DNA of 54,113 nt from Actinomycetota bacterium (GCA_016870475.1 VGBO01000011.1:1-54113); one strand, 5' to 3'; shown: positions 1 to 8,678, numbered from the stretch's first letter. Made by a program: numbers and translations. Notes: generated by a model from the letters alone, not told the origin.

Positions 1-219
1 CGCGAGCACAAGGCGTCGACCGGCACTCGGCGCACCAACGACGGCATCGCCTCCGGAGTCTCCGGCGGCCTCGAACCCGACCAGGTCGCCGAGCTCGTCG
101 TGCACGGCATCCGCAGCGACCACTTCTGGATCGTCACCGACCGTGACCTGCTCCGGCAGGTCGCGGCCCGCAACCAGGCTCTCGCCGAGGGCCGCAACCC
201 ACCGAGGAACCCCACATGA
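1..219 (+). CDS. SDR-family oxidoreductase, C-terminal fragment (cut by window start)
   Basis: Frame 1 is open from the first base to TGA at 217-219, giving 72 residues of a protein that begins outside the window. The pattern LEPDQVAELVVHGI followed by HFWIVTD matches the C-terminal end of short-chain dehydrogenases/reductases, where a final helix (pDxVAexvldgI) is followed by a short 'fwI.td' strand. The catalytic Ser-Tyr-Lys part is not visible, so the substrate cannot be judged. Its stop overlaps the next start as ATGA (216-219), so the two genes are very likely co-translated. Confidence 0.7.
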   Translation, partial: REHKASTGTRRTNDGIASGVSGGLEPDQVAELVVHGIRSDHFWIVTDRDLLRQVAARNQALAEGRNPPRNPT

Positions 220-1004
220 CCATGCTCGACATCGCCGCAGCCCGCGAGGCGCTCCTCGCCGCCCGCACGTCCGGGACCCCGCTCAAGGCGCTCCCCACCG
301 GCTCGGAACCGACCGACCTCGAGGGCGCCTATGCCGTCCAGGACGCACTCGTCGACGCGCTCGGTCGACGCACGGTCGGGTGGAAGGTCGGCGCCACCAA
401 CGACGCCGCCCAGCAGATGCTCGGCGTGCCGGGTCCGATCTTCGGTCGGGTGCTCGAGGGGACGCTCTTCACCTCACCGGGCGAGGTCCCGATGTCGTTG
501 TTCACCAACCCACCCCTCGCCGAGTGCGAGCTCGGCTTCGAACTCGGCGCCGACCTGCCGGCCTCGGCCGCACCGTTCGACCGGGCGACCGTCCTCGCCG
601 CCGTCCGGGCCGTCGTGCCCACCATCGAGCTCGTGAGCCACCGGTACGTCGGCACCGCTGCGGAGGTGGGCGGCATCCGACTCGTCGCCGACAACGCGCT
701 CGCCGCTGCGCTCGTCGTCGGGCCCCGCAACGACCCGTCCGTGGCATCCACCCTGCCGACCGCTGAGGTCGCACTCGAGCTCGACGGCGCGGAGGTCGCC
801 CGAGGCGACGGATCGGCCGTGCTCGGGGATCCGGTCGAGGCACTCGTGTGGCTCGCCAACGAGCTCGCGGCACGCGGCCTGCAGCTCCACGCCGGGGATG
901 TCGTCACGACCGGGTCCTGCACCGGGCTGACCCCGCTGCTGTCCGGCGTGACCGCACGCAACGACGCCGGCCCGCTCGGGGCTGTGCAGGTCGTCGTTCG
1001 CTGA
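216..1004 (+). CDS. 2-keto-4-pentenoate hydratase / fumarylacetoacetase-fold protein
   Basis: A 262-residue protein of the MhpD/FAH superfamily. Visible family features are VGWKVGATN near residue 55, GPIFGRVLEG near residue 73, the acidic pair ECELGFELG near residue 103 (metal-binding glutamates of the fold) and TTGSCTG near the C-terminus. Family members hydrate 2-hydroxypenta-2,4-dienoate-type products of meta-cleavage pathways or carry out related decarboxylation. The exact substrate is not readable. The ATGA overlap with the upstream SDR gene suggests one catabolic operon for an aromatic or steroid-like ring fragment; that is inference, because the rest of the operon lies outside the window. 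Confidence 0.8.
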   Translation: MTMLDIAAAREALLAARTSGTPLKALPTGSEPTDLEGAYAVQDALVDALGRRTVGWKVGATNDAAQQMLGVPGPIFGRVLEGTLFTSPGEVPMSLFTNPPLAECELGFELGADLPASAAPFDRATVLAAVRAVVPTIELVSHRYVGTAAEVGGIRLVADNALAAALVVGPRNDPSVASTLPTAEVALELDGAEVARGDGSAVLGDPVEALVWLANELAARGLQLHAGDVVTTGSCTGLTPLLSGVTARNDAGPLGAVQVVVR

Positions 1005-1031
1005 AACCCCCGGTCCGCACGCCACGCCCGG

Positions 1032-1037
1032 CAGACT
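1032..1037 (+). promoter_or_regulatory. Possible -10 element (CAGACT) for leaderless cca
   Basis: CAGACT lies 7 bases before the cca ATG at 1045 and there is no Shine-Dalgarno sequence. It keeps the two most conserved -10 positions (A2, T6) but lacks T1, so it is a weaker example of the leaderless pattern seen elsewhere in the window. Confidence 0.3.
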
Positions 1038-1044
1038 TGATGGG

Positions 1045-2433
1045 ATGGCCACCCCCCTCACCCTCCGGTTCGCCGATCGGCGCCTCGAAGCGGCGGCGCG
1101 TGCCATCTGTATCGCGGTCCGCTCCCAGGGCGGTGCCGCCCATCTCGTCGGGGGTGCCGTGCGCGACGCAGCGCTGGGCCGCACCGTCAACGAGGTCGAC
1201 CTCGAGTGCTTCGGTCTCGCCGTCGAGGAGCTCCACACGATCGTCTCGGGAATCATCCCGGTGACCCTCGTCGGGGCGAGCTTCGGTGTGCTGAAGGCGC
1301 GCGGGCTCGCGCTCGACGTGTCCGTGCCCCGCCTGGAACGGAAGACGGGTCCCGGCCACCGGGGCTTCCACATCGATGCCGACCCGCACCTCGACCCCGC
1401 CGTCGCCGCGGCCCGGCGCGACTTCACCATCAACGCGATCGCCTACGACCTCCTCGAGGACCGGATCATCGATCCCTTCGACGGGCTCGACGATCTCCGG
1501 CGGCGGGTCCTCCGGCACACGAGCCCCCAGTTCGACGAGGACCCGCTCCGCGTCCTGCGCGGCATGCAGTTCATCGCCCGGTTCGGCCTCACCGCCGACC
1601 CGGACACCGTCGTCCGCTGCCGCGGGATCGACCCGGAGGGACTCGCGGCGGAACGGATCTTCGACGAGTGGCGCAAGCTCCTGCTGCGCGGCGTCCACAT
1701 CGGCGACGGCCTCGGCTTCCTGCGCGACACCGGCTGGATCCGCCACACCCCCGAACTCGAGGCCCTCCTCGACTGCCCTCAGGACCCGGAGTGGCACCCC
1801 GAGGGTGACGTCTTCGTGCACACGGGCCACGTCCTCGACCAGTTCGCCTCGCGTCGGCTCGGCGACGACGAGGAGGACCTCGTCGTCGGGCTCGCCTGCC
1901 TCTGCCACGACCTCGGCAAGCCGGCGACCACGGTGTTCGACGCCGGACGGTGGCGATCCCCCGGCCACGAACAGGCAGGGATCCCGCCGACCCGTTCCCT
2001 GCTCGGCCGGATGACGAGCCAGCACGACCTCGTCGAGCAGGTCGTCGTGCTCGTCGCCGAACACCTCAAGCCCGACCAGCTCCACCGACAGGGTGCCGGC
2101 GCCGCTGCGGTGCGTCGGCTCGCCGCCCGCGTCGGGCGACTCGACCGCCTGCTGCGCGTGGCCCGCGCCGACCGGGACGGGCGGCCACCCCTGCCCACCG
2201 ACGACTTCCCTGCGGCCAGCTGGTTGCTCGGCCTCGCAGCGGAGCTCGACGTCCTCGACGCCCCGCCGCGACCCGTCGTGCTCGGACGCCACCTCGTCGC
2301 TGCGGGACTCACCCCCGGACCCACGTTCCGTCCGCTGCTCGACGCCTGCTACGAGGCCCAGCTCGACGGGCGGATCGCCACGGTCGAGGACGGGCTCGAA
2401 CTCGTGCGCAGCCTGCTGCCGGGTACGACCTGA
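1045..2433 (+). CDS. cca: tRNA nucleotidyltransferase (CCA-adding family) with HD domain
   Basis: A 462-residue class II nucleotidyltransferase-fold protein. The nucleotide-binding motif GGAVRDAALG is near residue 35, RRDFTINAIAYD near residue 128, and the tRNA-domain motif EDPLRVLRGMQF near residue 169. An HD phosphohydrolase-like domain follows (CLCHDLGKP near residue 287). The family adds or repairs the 3' CCA end of tRNA. The usual metal-binding D-x-D reads EVDLE here, with Glu in place of the first Asp; both carboxylates are still present. It could be a poly(A) polymerase or A-adding relative rather than a full CCA enzyme. Its 3' end overlaps alkB, on the other strand, by 85 bases. Confidence 0.85.
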   Translation: MATPLTLRFADRRLEAAARAICIAVRSQGGAAHLVGGAVRDAALGRTVNEVDLECFGLAVEELHTIVSGIIPVTLVGASFGVLKARGLALDVSVPRLERKTGPGHRGFHIDADPHLDPAVAAARRDFTINAIAYDLLEDRIIDPFDGLDDLRRRVLRHTSPQFDEDPLRVLRGMQFIARFGLTADPDTVVRCRGIDPEGLAAERIFDEWRKLLLRGVHIGDGLGFLRDTGWIRHTPELEALLDCPQDPEWHPEGDVFVHTGHVLDQFASRRLGDDEEDLVVGLACLCHDLGKPATTVFDAGRWRSPGHEQAGIPPTRSLLGRMTSQHDLVEQVVVLVAEHLKPDQLHRQGAGAAAVRRLAARVGRLDRLLRVARADRDGRPPLPTDDFPAASWLLGLAAELDVLDAPPRPVVLGRHLVAAGLTPGPTFRPLLDACYEAQLDGRIATVEDGLELVRSLLPGTT

Positions 2434-3083
2434 ACGAGATCACCCGGGGGACGGTCGTCGATCTCACGGAACATCACGCTGATCCGGGGCGCGGCGTGGG
2501 CCAACTTCGGCACGGCGTGCTCGAACTCCTGCTGACAGCGCCCGCCCATCACGAGCAGGTCCCCGAAGCCCGTACTGAACCGGCGCGTCGGTCCGCCGCC
2601 CCGTGGACGGATGACGAACGGCCGCGGCGCACCGAGGGCGACGATGGCGATGACCGGCTCCGGAGCCGATCTCCCGATGCGGTCGGCGTGCCATGCGACA
2701 CCGTCGGAGCCGTCGCGATAGAGGTTCAGCGCGAGTCGCCCGAACGCCACGCCGTAGTGCGCCCCGAGCACCGACGCCGCCTCCTCCAACACCTCGTCGG
2801 GCCGGTCTTCCCCCGGCCCGAACCAGGCCGTCAGACGCGGGTCGTCGACCCGGCGGCCGTACATCGTGCGGCGGAACTGCTGCCATCGGGACCGATCGAG
2901 CAACCGTTCGAAGAGCTCGTCCGACCCGCCGAGCCATCCCGGGCAGTGATCGACCCACGATGTGGCGCTCAAGGCAACCCGCTCGATCGCACCGGCGGGA
3001 CGGGCGATCGCCGGAGCACCGCAGCCGAACAGGCCGAGCGGGGAAGCGTCCGAGCCGACGAACGAACAGGTGTTCGTGATCAC
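2349..3083 (-). CDS. alkB: AlkB-like 2-oxoglutarate/Fe(II) dioxygenase (DNA/RNA alkylation repair)
   Basis: A 244-residue protein starting at GTG 3083, chosen because TACCGT sits 6 bases upstream (3090-3095) with no ribosome site. The iron ligands are visible as W-H-A-D (H-x-D) and FEHAVPK (distal His). The 2-oxoglutarate/substrate motif is PRISVMFR, and LNLYRDG precedes the first ligands, as in ALKBH2/3-like bacterial AlkB proteins. The family removes methyl groups from N1-methyladenine and N3-methylcytosine by oxidation. After the Fe/2OG core there is a Ser/Arg-rich tail of about 35 residues. The tail is encoded antisense to the end of cca and is probably a by-product of the convergent overlap. 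Confidence 0.85.
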   Translation of the reverse strand: MITNTCSFVGSDASPLGLFGCGAPAIARPAGAIERVALSATSWVDHCPGWLGGSDELFERLLDRSRWQQFRRTMYGRRVDDPRLTAWFGPGEDRPDEVLEEAASVLGAHYGVAFGRLALNLYRDGSDGVAWHADRIGRSAPEPVIAIVALGAPRPFVIRPRGGGPTRRFSTGFGDLLVMGGRCQQEFEHAVPKLAHAAPRISVMFREIDDRPPGDLVQVVPGSRLRTSSSPSSTVAIRPSSWAS

Positions 3084-3089
3084 GGCGAC

Positions 3090-3095
3090 ACGGTA
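3090..3095 (-). promoter_or_regulatory. -10 element (TACCGT) of leaderless alkB
   Basis: TACCGT on the minus strand is separated by 6 bases from GTG 3083. No Shine-Dalgarno sequence is present. It sits back-to-back with the MFS promoter at 3138-3143. Confidence 0.5.
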
Positions 3096-3137
3096 CCGCA
3101 CCCGTGGCGCCCTGGCCAGCACTCGACCGGTGGACGG

Positions 3138-3143
3138 TAGGGT
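3138..3143 (+). promoter_or_regulatory. -10 element (TAGGGT) of leaderless MFS gene
   Basis: TAGGGT is 7 bases before ATG 3151, so transcription would begin at or next to the start codon. Confidence 0.5.
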
Positions 3144-3150
3144 GCGACGC

Positions 3151-4443
3151 ATGGCGGCCGAGGACGACCCCGCTCCCCGACCGGCGAGCGGTGTCCGCCA
3201 TTCGCTCCGGGCGCTGCGCCACCGCAACTTCGCCATCTTCTTCGCCGGGGCACTCGCGTCGAACACCGGGAGCTGGGTGCAGAACGCGACCGTTCCCTAC
3301 GTGCTGTTCCAGCTCACCCGGAGCGCGACCTGGGTCGGGTTGGCCACCTTCGCGCAGTTCCTGCCGTCGGTGCTCTTCGGTCCCCTCGGCGGATCGCTCG
3401 CCGACCGGTACGACCGCCGCCGGGTGGTCGTGGTGACCCAGATCATGCTGATGCTCGCCGCCGTCGCGATGTGGGTGACCTGGGTGGCCGGCATCCGCTC
3501 CCCTGCCCTGCTGCTCGTCCTCGTCGCGACGAGCGGCATGCTCGGTGGCCTCAACATCCCCTCCTGGCAGGCGTTCGTCCCGCGCCTCGTCCCCCGCGAC
3601 GACCTCCTGAGCGCGATCACCCTGAACTCCCTGCAGTTCAATGCCGCCCGTGCGGTGGGTTCGGCGGTTGCGGGTCTCGTGCTCACCGCGCTCGGTGTGG
3701 CGGCCGCCTTCCTCGCGAACGCTGCGTCGTTCGTCTTCGTGATCGGGGCGCTCGCGCTGCTGCGGCTCCCACGGGAGACCCCCGACCGGGTGCCCGAGCG
3801 TGGCGTCGTCCGCCAGTTCGCGGCGGCCCTCCGCTACGTCGGCACGCAACCCGGCATCGTCGCCGGGATGGTCACCGCGGTGCTCGTCGCGGCGCTCGGG
3901 AACCCGATCGTGCAGTTCGCCGCCGTGTTCGCAGAGGACGTCTTCGGAGTCGGCACCCTGGCCTACGGATTCCTCGCCGCCTCGCTCGGCGTCGGTGCGC
4001 TCCTCGCTGCGCCCGTGGTCTCCGGCTGGGACACCGCCGTCCCCCGGTCCACGGTCGTCACGGTCGGTCTGCCGTTCTACGGCCTCGCCTGCGTCGCGTT
4101 CGCCCTGGCGCCGAACTTCCCCGTCGCCGTGATCGCCATGGCGTGCGCGGGCGGCGGCTTCCTCGCCGTCATCTCGGCGACCAACACGGCGGTGCAGGTG
4201 ATCGTCGCCGACCACATGCGCGGTCGGGTGATGGCAGCCCGGGTCATGGCCTTCACGGTGTCGTATGCGCTCGGCGGACTCCTGCAGGGCGTCGTCGCCC
4301 AGCGGGTCGGCCCCCGGGTGACGGTGGCGGTGGCCGGCGGCCTGTTGCTCGTCGGGGCTGCCGTGCTGCGGTTCCGTTCGGCGCTGCTCCTCCGGCTCGA
4401 CGACCCGCCGGACACCACGCCGGCGCCGGTGCCGGCCGCCTAG
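3151..4443 (+). CDS. MFS transporter (EntS/MFS_3-type exporter)
   Basis: A 430-residue polytopic membrane protein. The start at 3151 is supported by TAGGGT seven bases upstream and by the short cytoplasmic N-terminus before the first membrane helix ([20 protein letters not shown]). The MFS loop 2-3 motif is present as [13 protein letters not shown] near residue 84. Hydrophobic segments alternate to the C-terminus, consistent with about 12 helices. The [19 protein letters not shown] segment is typical of EntS-like exporters of siderophores or small lipophilic molecules. No siderophore genes are nearby, so the substrate is unknown. Its stop overlaps the convergent DUF952 stop by 4 bases. Confidence 0.85.
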   Translation: MAAEDDPAPRPASGVRHSLRALRHRNFAIFFAGALASNTGSWVQNATVPYVLFQLTRSATWVGLATFAQFLPSVLFGPLGGSLADRYDRRRVVVVTQIMLMLAAVAMWVTWVAGIRSPALLLVLVATSGMLGGLNIPSWQAFVPRLVPRDDLLSAITLNSLQFNAARAVGSAVAGLVLTALGVAAAFLANAASFVFVIGALALLRLPRETPDRVPERGVVRQFAAALRYVGTQPGIVAGMVTAVLVAALGNPIVQFAAVFAEDVFGVGTLAYGFLAASLGVGALLAAPVVSGWDTAVPRSTVVTVGLPFYGLACVAFALAPNFPVAVIAMACAGGGFLAVISATNTAVQVIVADHMRGRVMAARVMAFTVSYALGGLLQGVVAQRVGPRVTVAVAGGLLLVGAAVLRFRSALLLRLDDPPDTTPAPVPAA

Positions 4444-4808
4444 TGACCGCTGGCCGCGAGCACGGTCGGCAGGGCGAAGAATCCGTCCGCGCCGGGCGGG
4501 AAGGGGACCACGTCGACGACGGCGGTGACCGGCAGGGGCCCGTAGAGGTGCGGGAACTCACGATCGTCGTGCGGCGGACTGCCGGCTTCGAACCGGAGGG
4601 TCCCGGGAAGAAGACCGTCTTCGTCGACGATCAGAGCGACGAGGTCCGTCCGGCCCCGGTAGAAGGCGTTCGCGGGGAGCAGGACCTGCTCGACGGTGGA
4701 GAGGTGGAGGAACCCCTCCGGAGCCGACGCGCCATCGAGGTCGCAGCCCGACCGCACCACCTCGTCCCACACGGACGCTTCGATCAGATGCAGGAGCCGC
4801 ACGACCAT
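4440..4808 (-). CDS. DUF952 domain protein
   Basis: A 122-residue protein covering one complete DUF952 domain: an N-terminal [12 protein letters not shown], then [13 protein letters not shown] with [14 protein letters not shown], and the diagnostic FPHLYGPLP near residue 86. The biochemical function of the family is not established. The gene begins one base after the lutC stop and is the last gene of the lut operon, which is the only functional clue. Confidence 0.8.
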   Translation of the reverse strand: MVVRLLHLIEASVWDEVVRSGCDLDGASAPEGFLHLSTVEQVLLPANAFYRGRTDLVALIVDEDGLLPGTLRFEAGSPPHDDREFPHLYGPLPVTAVVDVVPFPPGADGFFALPTVLAASGH

Positions 4809-4809
4809 C

Positions 4810-5472
4810 TCACGGCAGGATCCCCATCCACACGACCTTCGGACCGTGCACGCCGATGGTGAGCGTGAACTCGATGTCGGCCGATCGACTCGGACCCGAG
4901 GCGAACACGACCTGTGACGGCAACCCCTCCGGGAACCGGGCCGGGAGATCCCGCCACAGATCGGCCGGGGTCCCGAGCACGTTCCGGGACCGGACGAGTG
5001 CGAGGTGCACCGGTGGCACGAGCGAGGCGGACCGACCGCCCGATCGGGCCGAGGACTGCACGACCGACGCCGTGGCGGCGATCGCGAACGCCGCCCCGGT
5101 CACGCCGAGCTCGACGTCCGCGCCGGCGGTCGGCCCGTCGAAGGGCACGAGCTCCACCCCGAGCTCCTCGAGGATCCCTACGACGCCGAGCTCGAGGATC
5201 TCGGGGTCGGCGGAGCACATCGCCCGGCGGACGGCGTGCGCCTCGACGACCTCCGCCAGGAGCGTGCGCACGGATCCTGGCGCCGCATCGACGTCCCGGA
5301 CGTTCCAACCCTTGCCCGCCGCCGCGGACCGCAGTGTCGCGACGACATCGGGCGCAGCCGGGTACCCGGGCCGCGGGACCCCTTCGACAGGGACGAGCGG
5401 GTGCGCGAGGTTCGGTTCCTCCGGCTCAGCGAGACGGGCGCGGAGGCGGTCGAGGAAGGCGGCACGTTCCAC
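4810..5472 (-). CDS. lutC: Lactate utilization protein C (LUD domain)
   Basis: A 220-residue LutC/YkgG-type LUD-domain protein. The C-terminal half carries the family pattern [16 protein letters not shown] and [10 protein letters not shown], ending in the [14 protein letters not shown] segment typical of LutC. With LutA and LutB it forms the Fe-S/LUD complex that oxidises L-lactate to pyruvate. It begins 3 bases after the lutB stop. The long N-terminal part is poorly conserved, as usual for the family. Confidence 0.88.
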   Translation of the reverse strand: MERAAFLDRLRARLAEPEEPNLAHPLVPVEGVPRPGYPAAPDVVATLRSAAAGKGWNVRDVDAAPGSVRTLLAEVVEAHAVRRAMCSADPEILELGVVGILEELGVELVPFDGPTAGADVELGVTGAAFAIAATASVVQSSARSGGRSASLVPPVHLALVRSRNVLGTPADLWRDLPARFPEGLPSQVVFASGPSRSADIEFTLTIGVHGPKVVWMGILP

Positions 5473-5475
5473 CGG

Positions 5476-6858
5476 TCAGACCGATCCCGATCGGAGGCGT
5501 CGACGGAAGCTCCCGCCGGCAGGGCGACGGGGCACGACCCGCCCGTCCGTCCACGCGTCGGGGAAGACCGCCTCGGGCAGCACACGCCCGACCGCTCCCG
5601 CCGCCCACGTCGTCGCCCGATAGGTCGAGGGTCGACTCCAGGCCTCCGCCCAGGCCCGCCAGGCGGTGCGCTCACCGAGATCGGCGTCCGCCGCCGAGCG
5701 GCGCCGGAGGGCGAGCAGGAGGTCCTGCAAGGGGATCTGCACAGGACACACCTCGTGACAGGCGCCGCACAGCGTCGACGCCCCGGCCAACTCGCCGGAC
5801 CCCTCCACGTCACCGAGCAGCGGGGTGAGCACCGCACCCATCGGCCCCGAGTAGACCCACCCGTAGCTGTGCCCCCCGACCTGGCGGTACACCGGACAGG
5901 TGTTGAGACAGGCCCCGCAGCGGATGCAGTTGAGCATCTCCCGGAACGGACCGGCGAGCAGGTCGGAGCGGCCGTTGTCGAGGATCACCAGGTGGAACTC
6001 GTCGGGACCGTCCACCTCCCCGACGCGCCTCGGGCCGGTGATCTGGTTCACGTAGACGCTGATGTCCTGCCCGGTCGCGGCACGCGGCAGCAGCGCCATG
6101 ATGAGATCGAGCTGTTCCCACGTCTCGACCACCCGCTCCATGCCCATCACGGCGACGTGAACCCGCGGCAGGGAGGTCGACATGCGACCGTTGCCCTCGT
6201 TCTCGACGAGCACGATCGACCCGGTCTCGGCGACGGCGACATTGCAGCCCGTGATCCCGAGGTCGGCGCGCAGGAACCGTTCACGGAGCACGGCCCGCGC
6301 GAAGGCGCACAACTCCTCGGGGACGTCGGTCAGCTCACCGTCGGAGACCCGCTGCAGCAGGTCACGCACATCACCGCGCGACAGGTGGATCGCCGGGGCG
6401 ACGATGTGGGACGGCGTGTCCCCGCCGACCTGCAGGATCCACTCGCCGAGATCCGTCTCGACGACGTCGACGCCCGCTGCGGCGAGGTGCTCGTTGAGGC
6501 CCGTCTCCTCCGTCGCCATCGACTTGCCCTTCACCGCCGAGCGCGCCCCGATACGGCGGGCGACGGAGGCGATGTACGCGTTCGCCTCATCCGCGTCCGC
6601 AGCGAAATACACGACGCCACCGTTCGCCTCGACGTTGGTGGCGAGACGATCGAGCACATCGGGGAGGCGACGGATGATGTCGTCCCGCATCGACCGGGCC
6701 GCACGACGCAGCTCCTCGGAGTTGTCGAGGTGCCCCTGCGACACGCGCCGGGCGTCGATCAACCGGTCCGTCACGTTGTGCAGCACACCCCGGAGGTGCG
6801 CGTCCGCCGTGGCGCGCTCGGCCCGCGCCCGGAAGCCGACGGGGACGGCCCCGCTCAC
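5476..6858 (-). CDS. lutB: Lactate utilization iron-sulfur protein B
   Basis: A 460-residue protein starting at GTG 6858, which overlaps the lutA stop as GTGA. The open frame continues upstream but there it is antisense to nothing and inside lutA, so the overlap start is preferred. Residues about 60-300 form the LUD domain (KGKSMATEETGLNEHL; GCNVAVAETGSIVL). A ferredoxin-like module follows, with C-x2-C-x2-C-x3-C at residues 311-321 (CIRCGACLNTC) and a second cluster CGACHEVC at residues 364-371. It carries electrons from lactate oxidation. Length is normal for LutB. Confidence 0.92.
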   Translation of the reverse strand: MSGAVPVGFRARAERATADAHLRGVLHNVTDRLIDARRVSQGHLDNSEELRRAARSMRDDIIRRLPDVLDRLATNVEANGGVVYFAADADEANAYIASVARRIGARSAVKGKSMATEETGLNEHLAAAGVDVVETDLGEWILQVGGDTPSHIVAPAIHLSRGDVRDLLQRVSDGELTDVPEELCAFARAVLRERFLRADLGITGCNVAVAETGSIVLVENEGNGRMSTSLPRVHVAVMGMERVVETWEQLDLIMALLPRAATGQDISVYVNQITGPRRVGEVDGPDEFHLVILDNGRSDLLAGPFREMLNCIRCGACLNTCPVYRQVGGHSYGWVYSGPMGAVLTPLLGDVEGSGELAGASTLCGACHEVCPVQIPLQDLLLALRRRSAADADLGERTAWRAWAEAWSRPSTYRATTWAAGAVGRVLPEAVFPDAWTDGRVVPRRPAGGSFRRRLRSGSV

Positions 6859-7589
6859 GACCACGCCTCGTCGAGGACCTCGGCAAGGTGACGGACGCGG
6901 ATCGTCGTCTCGCCCCGGCGTCCGAGTCGACCTTGGAGGTGGAGCAGGCACGACTGGTCGCAACCGACGAGCTCCGTCGCATCCGTGGTGAGCAGGGAGT
7001 CGATCTTGTCGTCGGCCATCGCGACCGAGGTCTCCGGCTGCTTGAGGGCGAACGTCCCCCCGAACCCGCAGCAGCGGTCGTCGCCCGACCAGGCGACGGT
7101 GCGACAGCCCTCGAGGCCGTCGAGCAGCCGCCCGGCCTCGTCCCGCAACCCGAGCTCGCGCAGCATGTGGCAGCTCACGTGCCGGGCGACCGCTGCGTCG
7201 TGGCGACCGTCGGGCAGGCCGCCGGTGCGATCGAGTAGTTCGGAGAACTCGAAGGTCCGGTCGGCGATCACCCTGGCCCGCGCCTCGGCCGCAACGTCGC
7301 CGACGAGGTGGAACAGCTCGCGCCAGAACACCCGGATCATCGTCGTGCAACTCCCCGCCGGGACGCACACGGCGTCGACCTCGGCCTCGGCGAGGGCACC
7401 GAGCGTGGTCCGGGCGACCGCGGCCGCCTCCTCGTGGAAGCCAGCGTTCCACGCCGGCTGGCCGCAGCAGGTCACCCCGTCGGGGACGACGACCTCGTGC
7501 CCGGCGCGACGGAGCACCCGCACCGTGGCCACGCCGACCTCGGGGGCCACGGTGTCCACCACGCAGGTGGGCAGCAGAGCAATGCGCAT
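6855..7589 (-). CDS. lutA: Lactate utilization Fe-S oxidoreductase subunit A
   Basis: A 244-residue protein built from two cysteine-rich (CCG) domains, with signatures VTCCGQP near residue 40 and DRCCGFGG near residue 170. Each binds part of an Fe-S cofactor in the LutA/GlpC/HdrB family. It is first in the lutA-lutB-lutC-DUF952 operon, which oxidises L-lactate. The start ATG 7589 follows TACGAT by 6 bases, so the operon message looks leaderless. No lactate permease or GntR/LutR regulator is present next to it. Confidence 0.92.
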   Translation of the reverse strand: MRIALLPTCVVDTVAPEVGVATVRVLRRAGHEVVVPDGVTCCGQPAWNAGFHEEAAAVARTTLGALAEAEVDAVCVPAGSCTTMIRVFWRELFHLVGDVAAEARARVIADRTFEFSELLDRTGGLPDGRHDAAVARHVSCHMLRELGLRDEAGRLLDGLEGCRTVAWSGDDRCCGFGGTFALKQPETSVAMADDKIDSLLTTDATELVGCDQSCLLHLQGRLGRRGETTIRVRHLAEVLDEAWS

Positions 7590-7595
7590 GCGCTC

Positions 7596-7601
7596 ATCGT
7601 A
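7596..7601 (-). promoter_or_regulatory. -10 element (TACGAT) of the lut operon
   Basis: TACGAT lies 6 bases before lutA ATG 7589 on the minus strand, with no Shine-Dalgarno sequence. The divergent methyltransferase promoter is about 45 bases away. Confidence 0.5.
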
Positions 7602-7645
7602 GGAGTGACGCCCCGGGCGCGGCGGGTCCGCACGGACGCCGCCGC

Positions 7646-7651
7646 TACGCT
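7646..7651 (+). promoter_or_regulatory. -10 element (TACGCT) of leaderless methyltransferase gene
   Basis: TACGCT is 6 bases before GTG 7658; no ribosome-binding sequence is present. Confidence 0.5.
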
Positions 7652-7657
7652 TCCCCC

Positions 7658-8635
7658 GTGACCGGCGCCCCCGACGACGTCCACCCGAGCGACGACGACC
7701 TCCTCGCTCTGCTGTGGTGCCCGCACGACCACGGCGACCTCCGACCGGCCGATGACGGGGTGCGCTGTGTGGCGTGCGGGAGGACGTTCCCGCGCATCGA
7801 CGGCGTGTTGTCGTTCCTCGACGGCGTCGAACTCGACGACATCGACCGGCGGGAGCAGGCGAGCCGCGATGCCGAGGCGAACTGGTACGACACGATCTTC
7901 GGCACCTACACGAATCTCGTCGAGGTGCCGACGACCGCCGCTCGCGTCGGCAGACCGGACGGGCCCATCCTCGACTTCGGTGCGGGGACCGGGCGACTCA
8001 CCGTCCACCTCGCCCGTACGACGGGTCGACCGGTCGTCGCCGTGGACTACTCCCTCGGTCAGCTCCGTCGCCTCGTCCCGCGCTGCGCCGGCCTTCCCGT
8101 CCTCGTCGTCCACGCCGACGGTCGCTCACTCCCCCTGCGCGACGGCGCGGTCGCCGCTGCGGTCGCTGCGGAGGTGTACGAGCACTTTCGCGACGCCGAT
8201 CGCCGCCGGGTGCTTCGCGAGCTCCACCGGGTGCTCCGGCCCGGTGCCTCCCTGTCGATCTCGACCCTCGCCTACAACCTGACGTACCGGGTGTGGCGAC
8301 TCCTCGGGAACACCGGCGCCAAGACCGGAGAACACCTGCTCGGCGGCGACTTCTTCTACGTCCGCCAGACGGCGCGCGAGTTCCGGTCGGAGCTCGAGGA
8401 GTTCTTCGACGTCGAGGAGGTCGTCGGGATCCGGAACTTCCCGGTGCGGTCCATCGCCGCAGCACTCGACCGGATCCCCGTGGGCCGGCTCGGACGACGC
8501 TTCGAGGCGCTCATGACCGCACGGGGGCATCGGCTCGACCGCGCCTGGGAACGCCTCCCGCTCTCACCCCTCACCGGGTTCTTCCTGCTCGCCGGGGCGC
8601 GGCGCCGCCGAGGTGACGGTGCGTCCGGTCGCTGA
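7658..8635 (+). CDS. SAM-dependent methyltransferase with N-terminal Trm112-like zinc-ribbon segment
   Basis: A 325-residue protein. Residues about 10-48 resemble a Trm112-like zinc ribbon (WCPHDHGDL, then RCVACGRTFP and IDGVLSFL); only the second C-x2-C pair is intact, with His residues after the first Cys. A class I methyltransferase fold follows: motif I LDFGAGTGRL near residue 107, VAVDYS, HADGRSLP, then LRELHRVLRPGASLSIS. This layout is typical of bacterial class I (UbiE/Methyltransf_11-type) methyltransferases acting on lipids, quinones or small metabolites. The substrate cannot be deduced; the gene stands alone between divergent and convergent neighbours. Confidence 0.82.
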   Translation: MTGAPDDVHPSDDDLLALLWCPHDHGDLRPADDGVRCVACGRTFPRIDGVLSFLDGVELDDIDRREQASRDAEANWYDTIFGTYTNLVEVPTTAARVGRPDGPILDFGAGTGRLTVHLARTTGRPVVAVDYSLGQLRRLVPRCAGLPVLVVHADGRSLPLRDGAVAAAVAAEVYEHFRDADRRRVLRELHRVLRPGASLSISTLAYNLTYRVWRLLGNTGAKTGEHLLGGDFFYVRQTAREFRSELEEFFDVEEVVGIRNFPVRSIAAALDRIPVGRLGRRFEALMTARGHRLDRAWERLPLSPLTGFFLLAGARRRRGDGASGR

Positions 8636-8660
8636 GGGACGGCGAGACCGTTCGAACGCC

Positions 8661-8678
8661 GTGTCCTCAGGAGGACAC
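8661..8678. terminator. Short palindrome between convergent genes
   Basis: GTGTCCTC (8661-8668) and GAGGACAC (8671-8678) are perfect inverted repeats two bases apart; opening the inner pairs gives a 6-bp stem with a 6-base loop. It lies where the methyltransferase and cupin genes converge and includes the cupin stop codon. There is no U-tract, so a bidirectional terminator role is only plausible. Confidence 0.35.

Noticed and set aside
2464-4215. Long minus-strand frame opposite the MFS gene
   Set aside because: Its codons are dominated by Arg, Gly, His and Asp repeats typical of antisense frames in G+C-rich DNA; alkB is on another frame and the MFS gene explains the plus strand.
5476-7452. 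Reading lutB as a 658-residue protein starting at 7452
   Set aside because: The first 198 codons are antisense-free but lie inside lutA in another frame, and lutB has a GTGA overlap start at 6858 giving normal family length.
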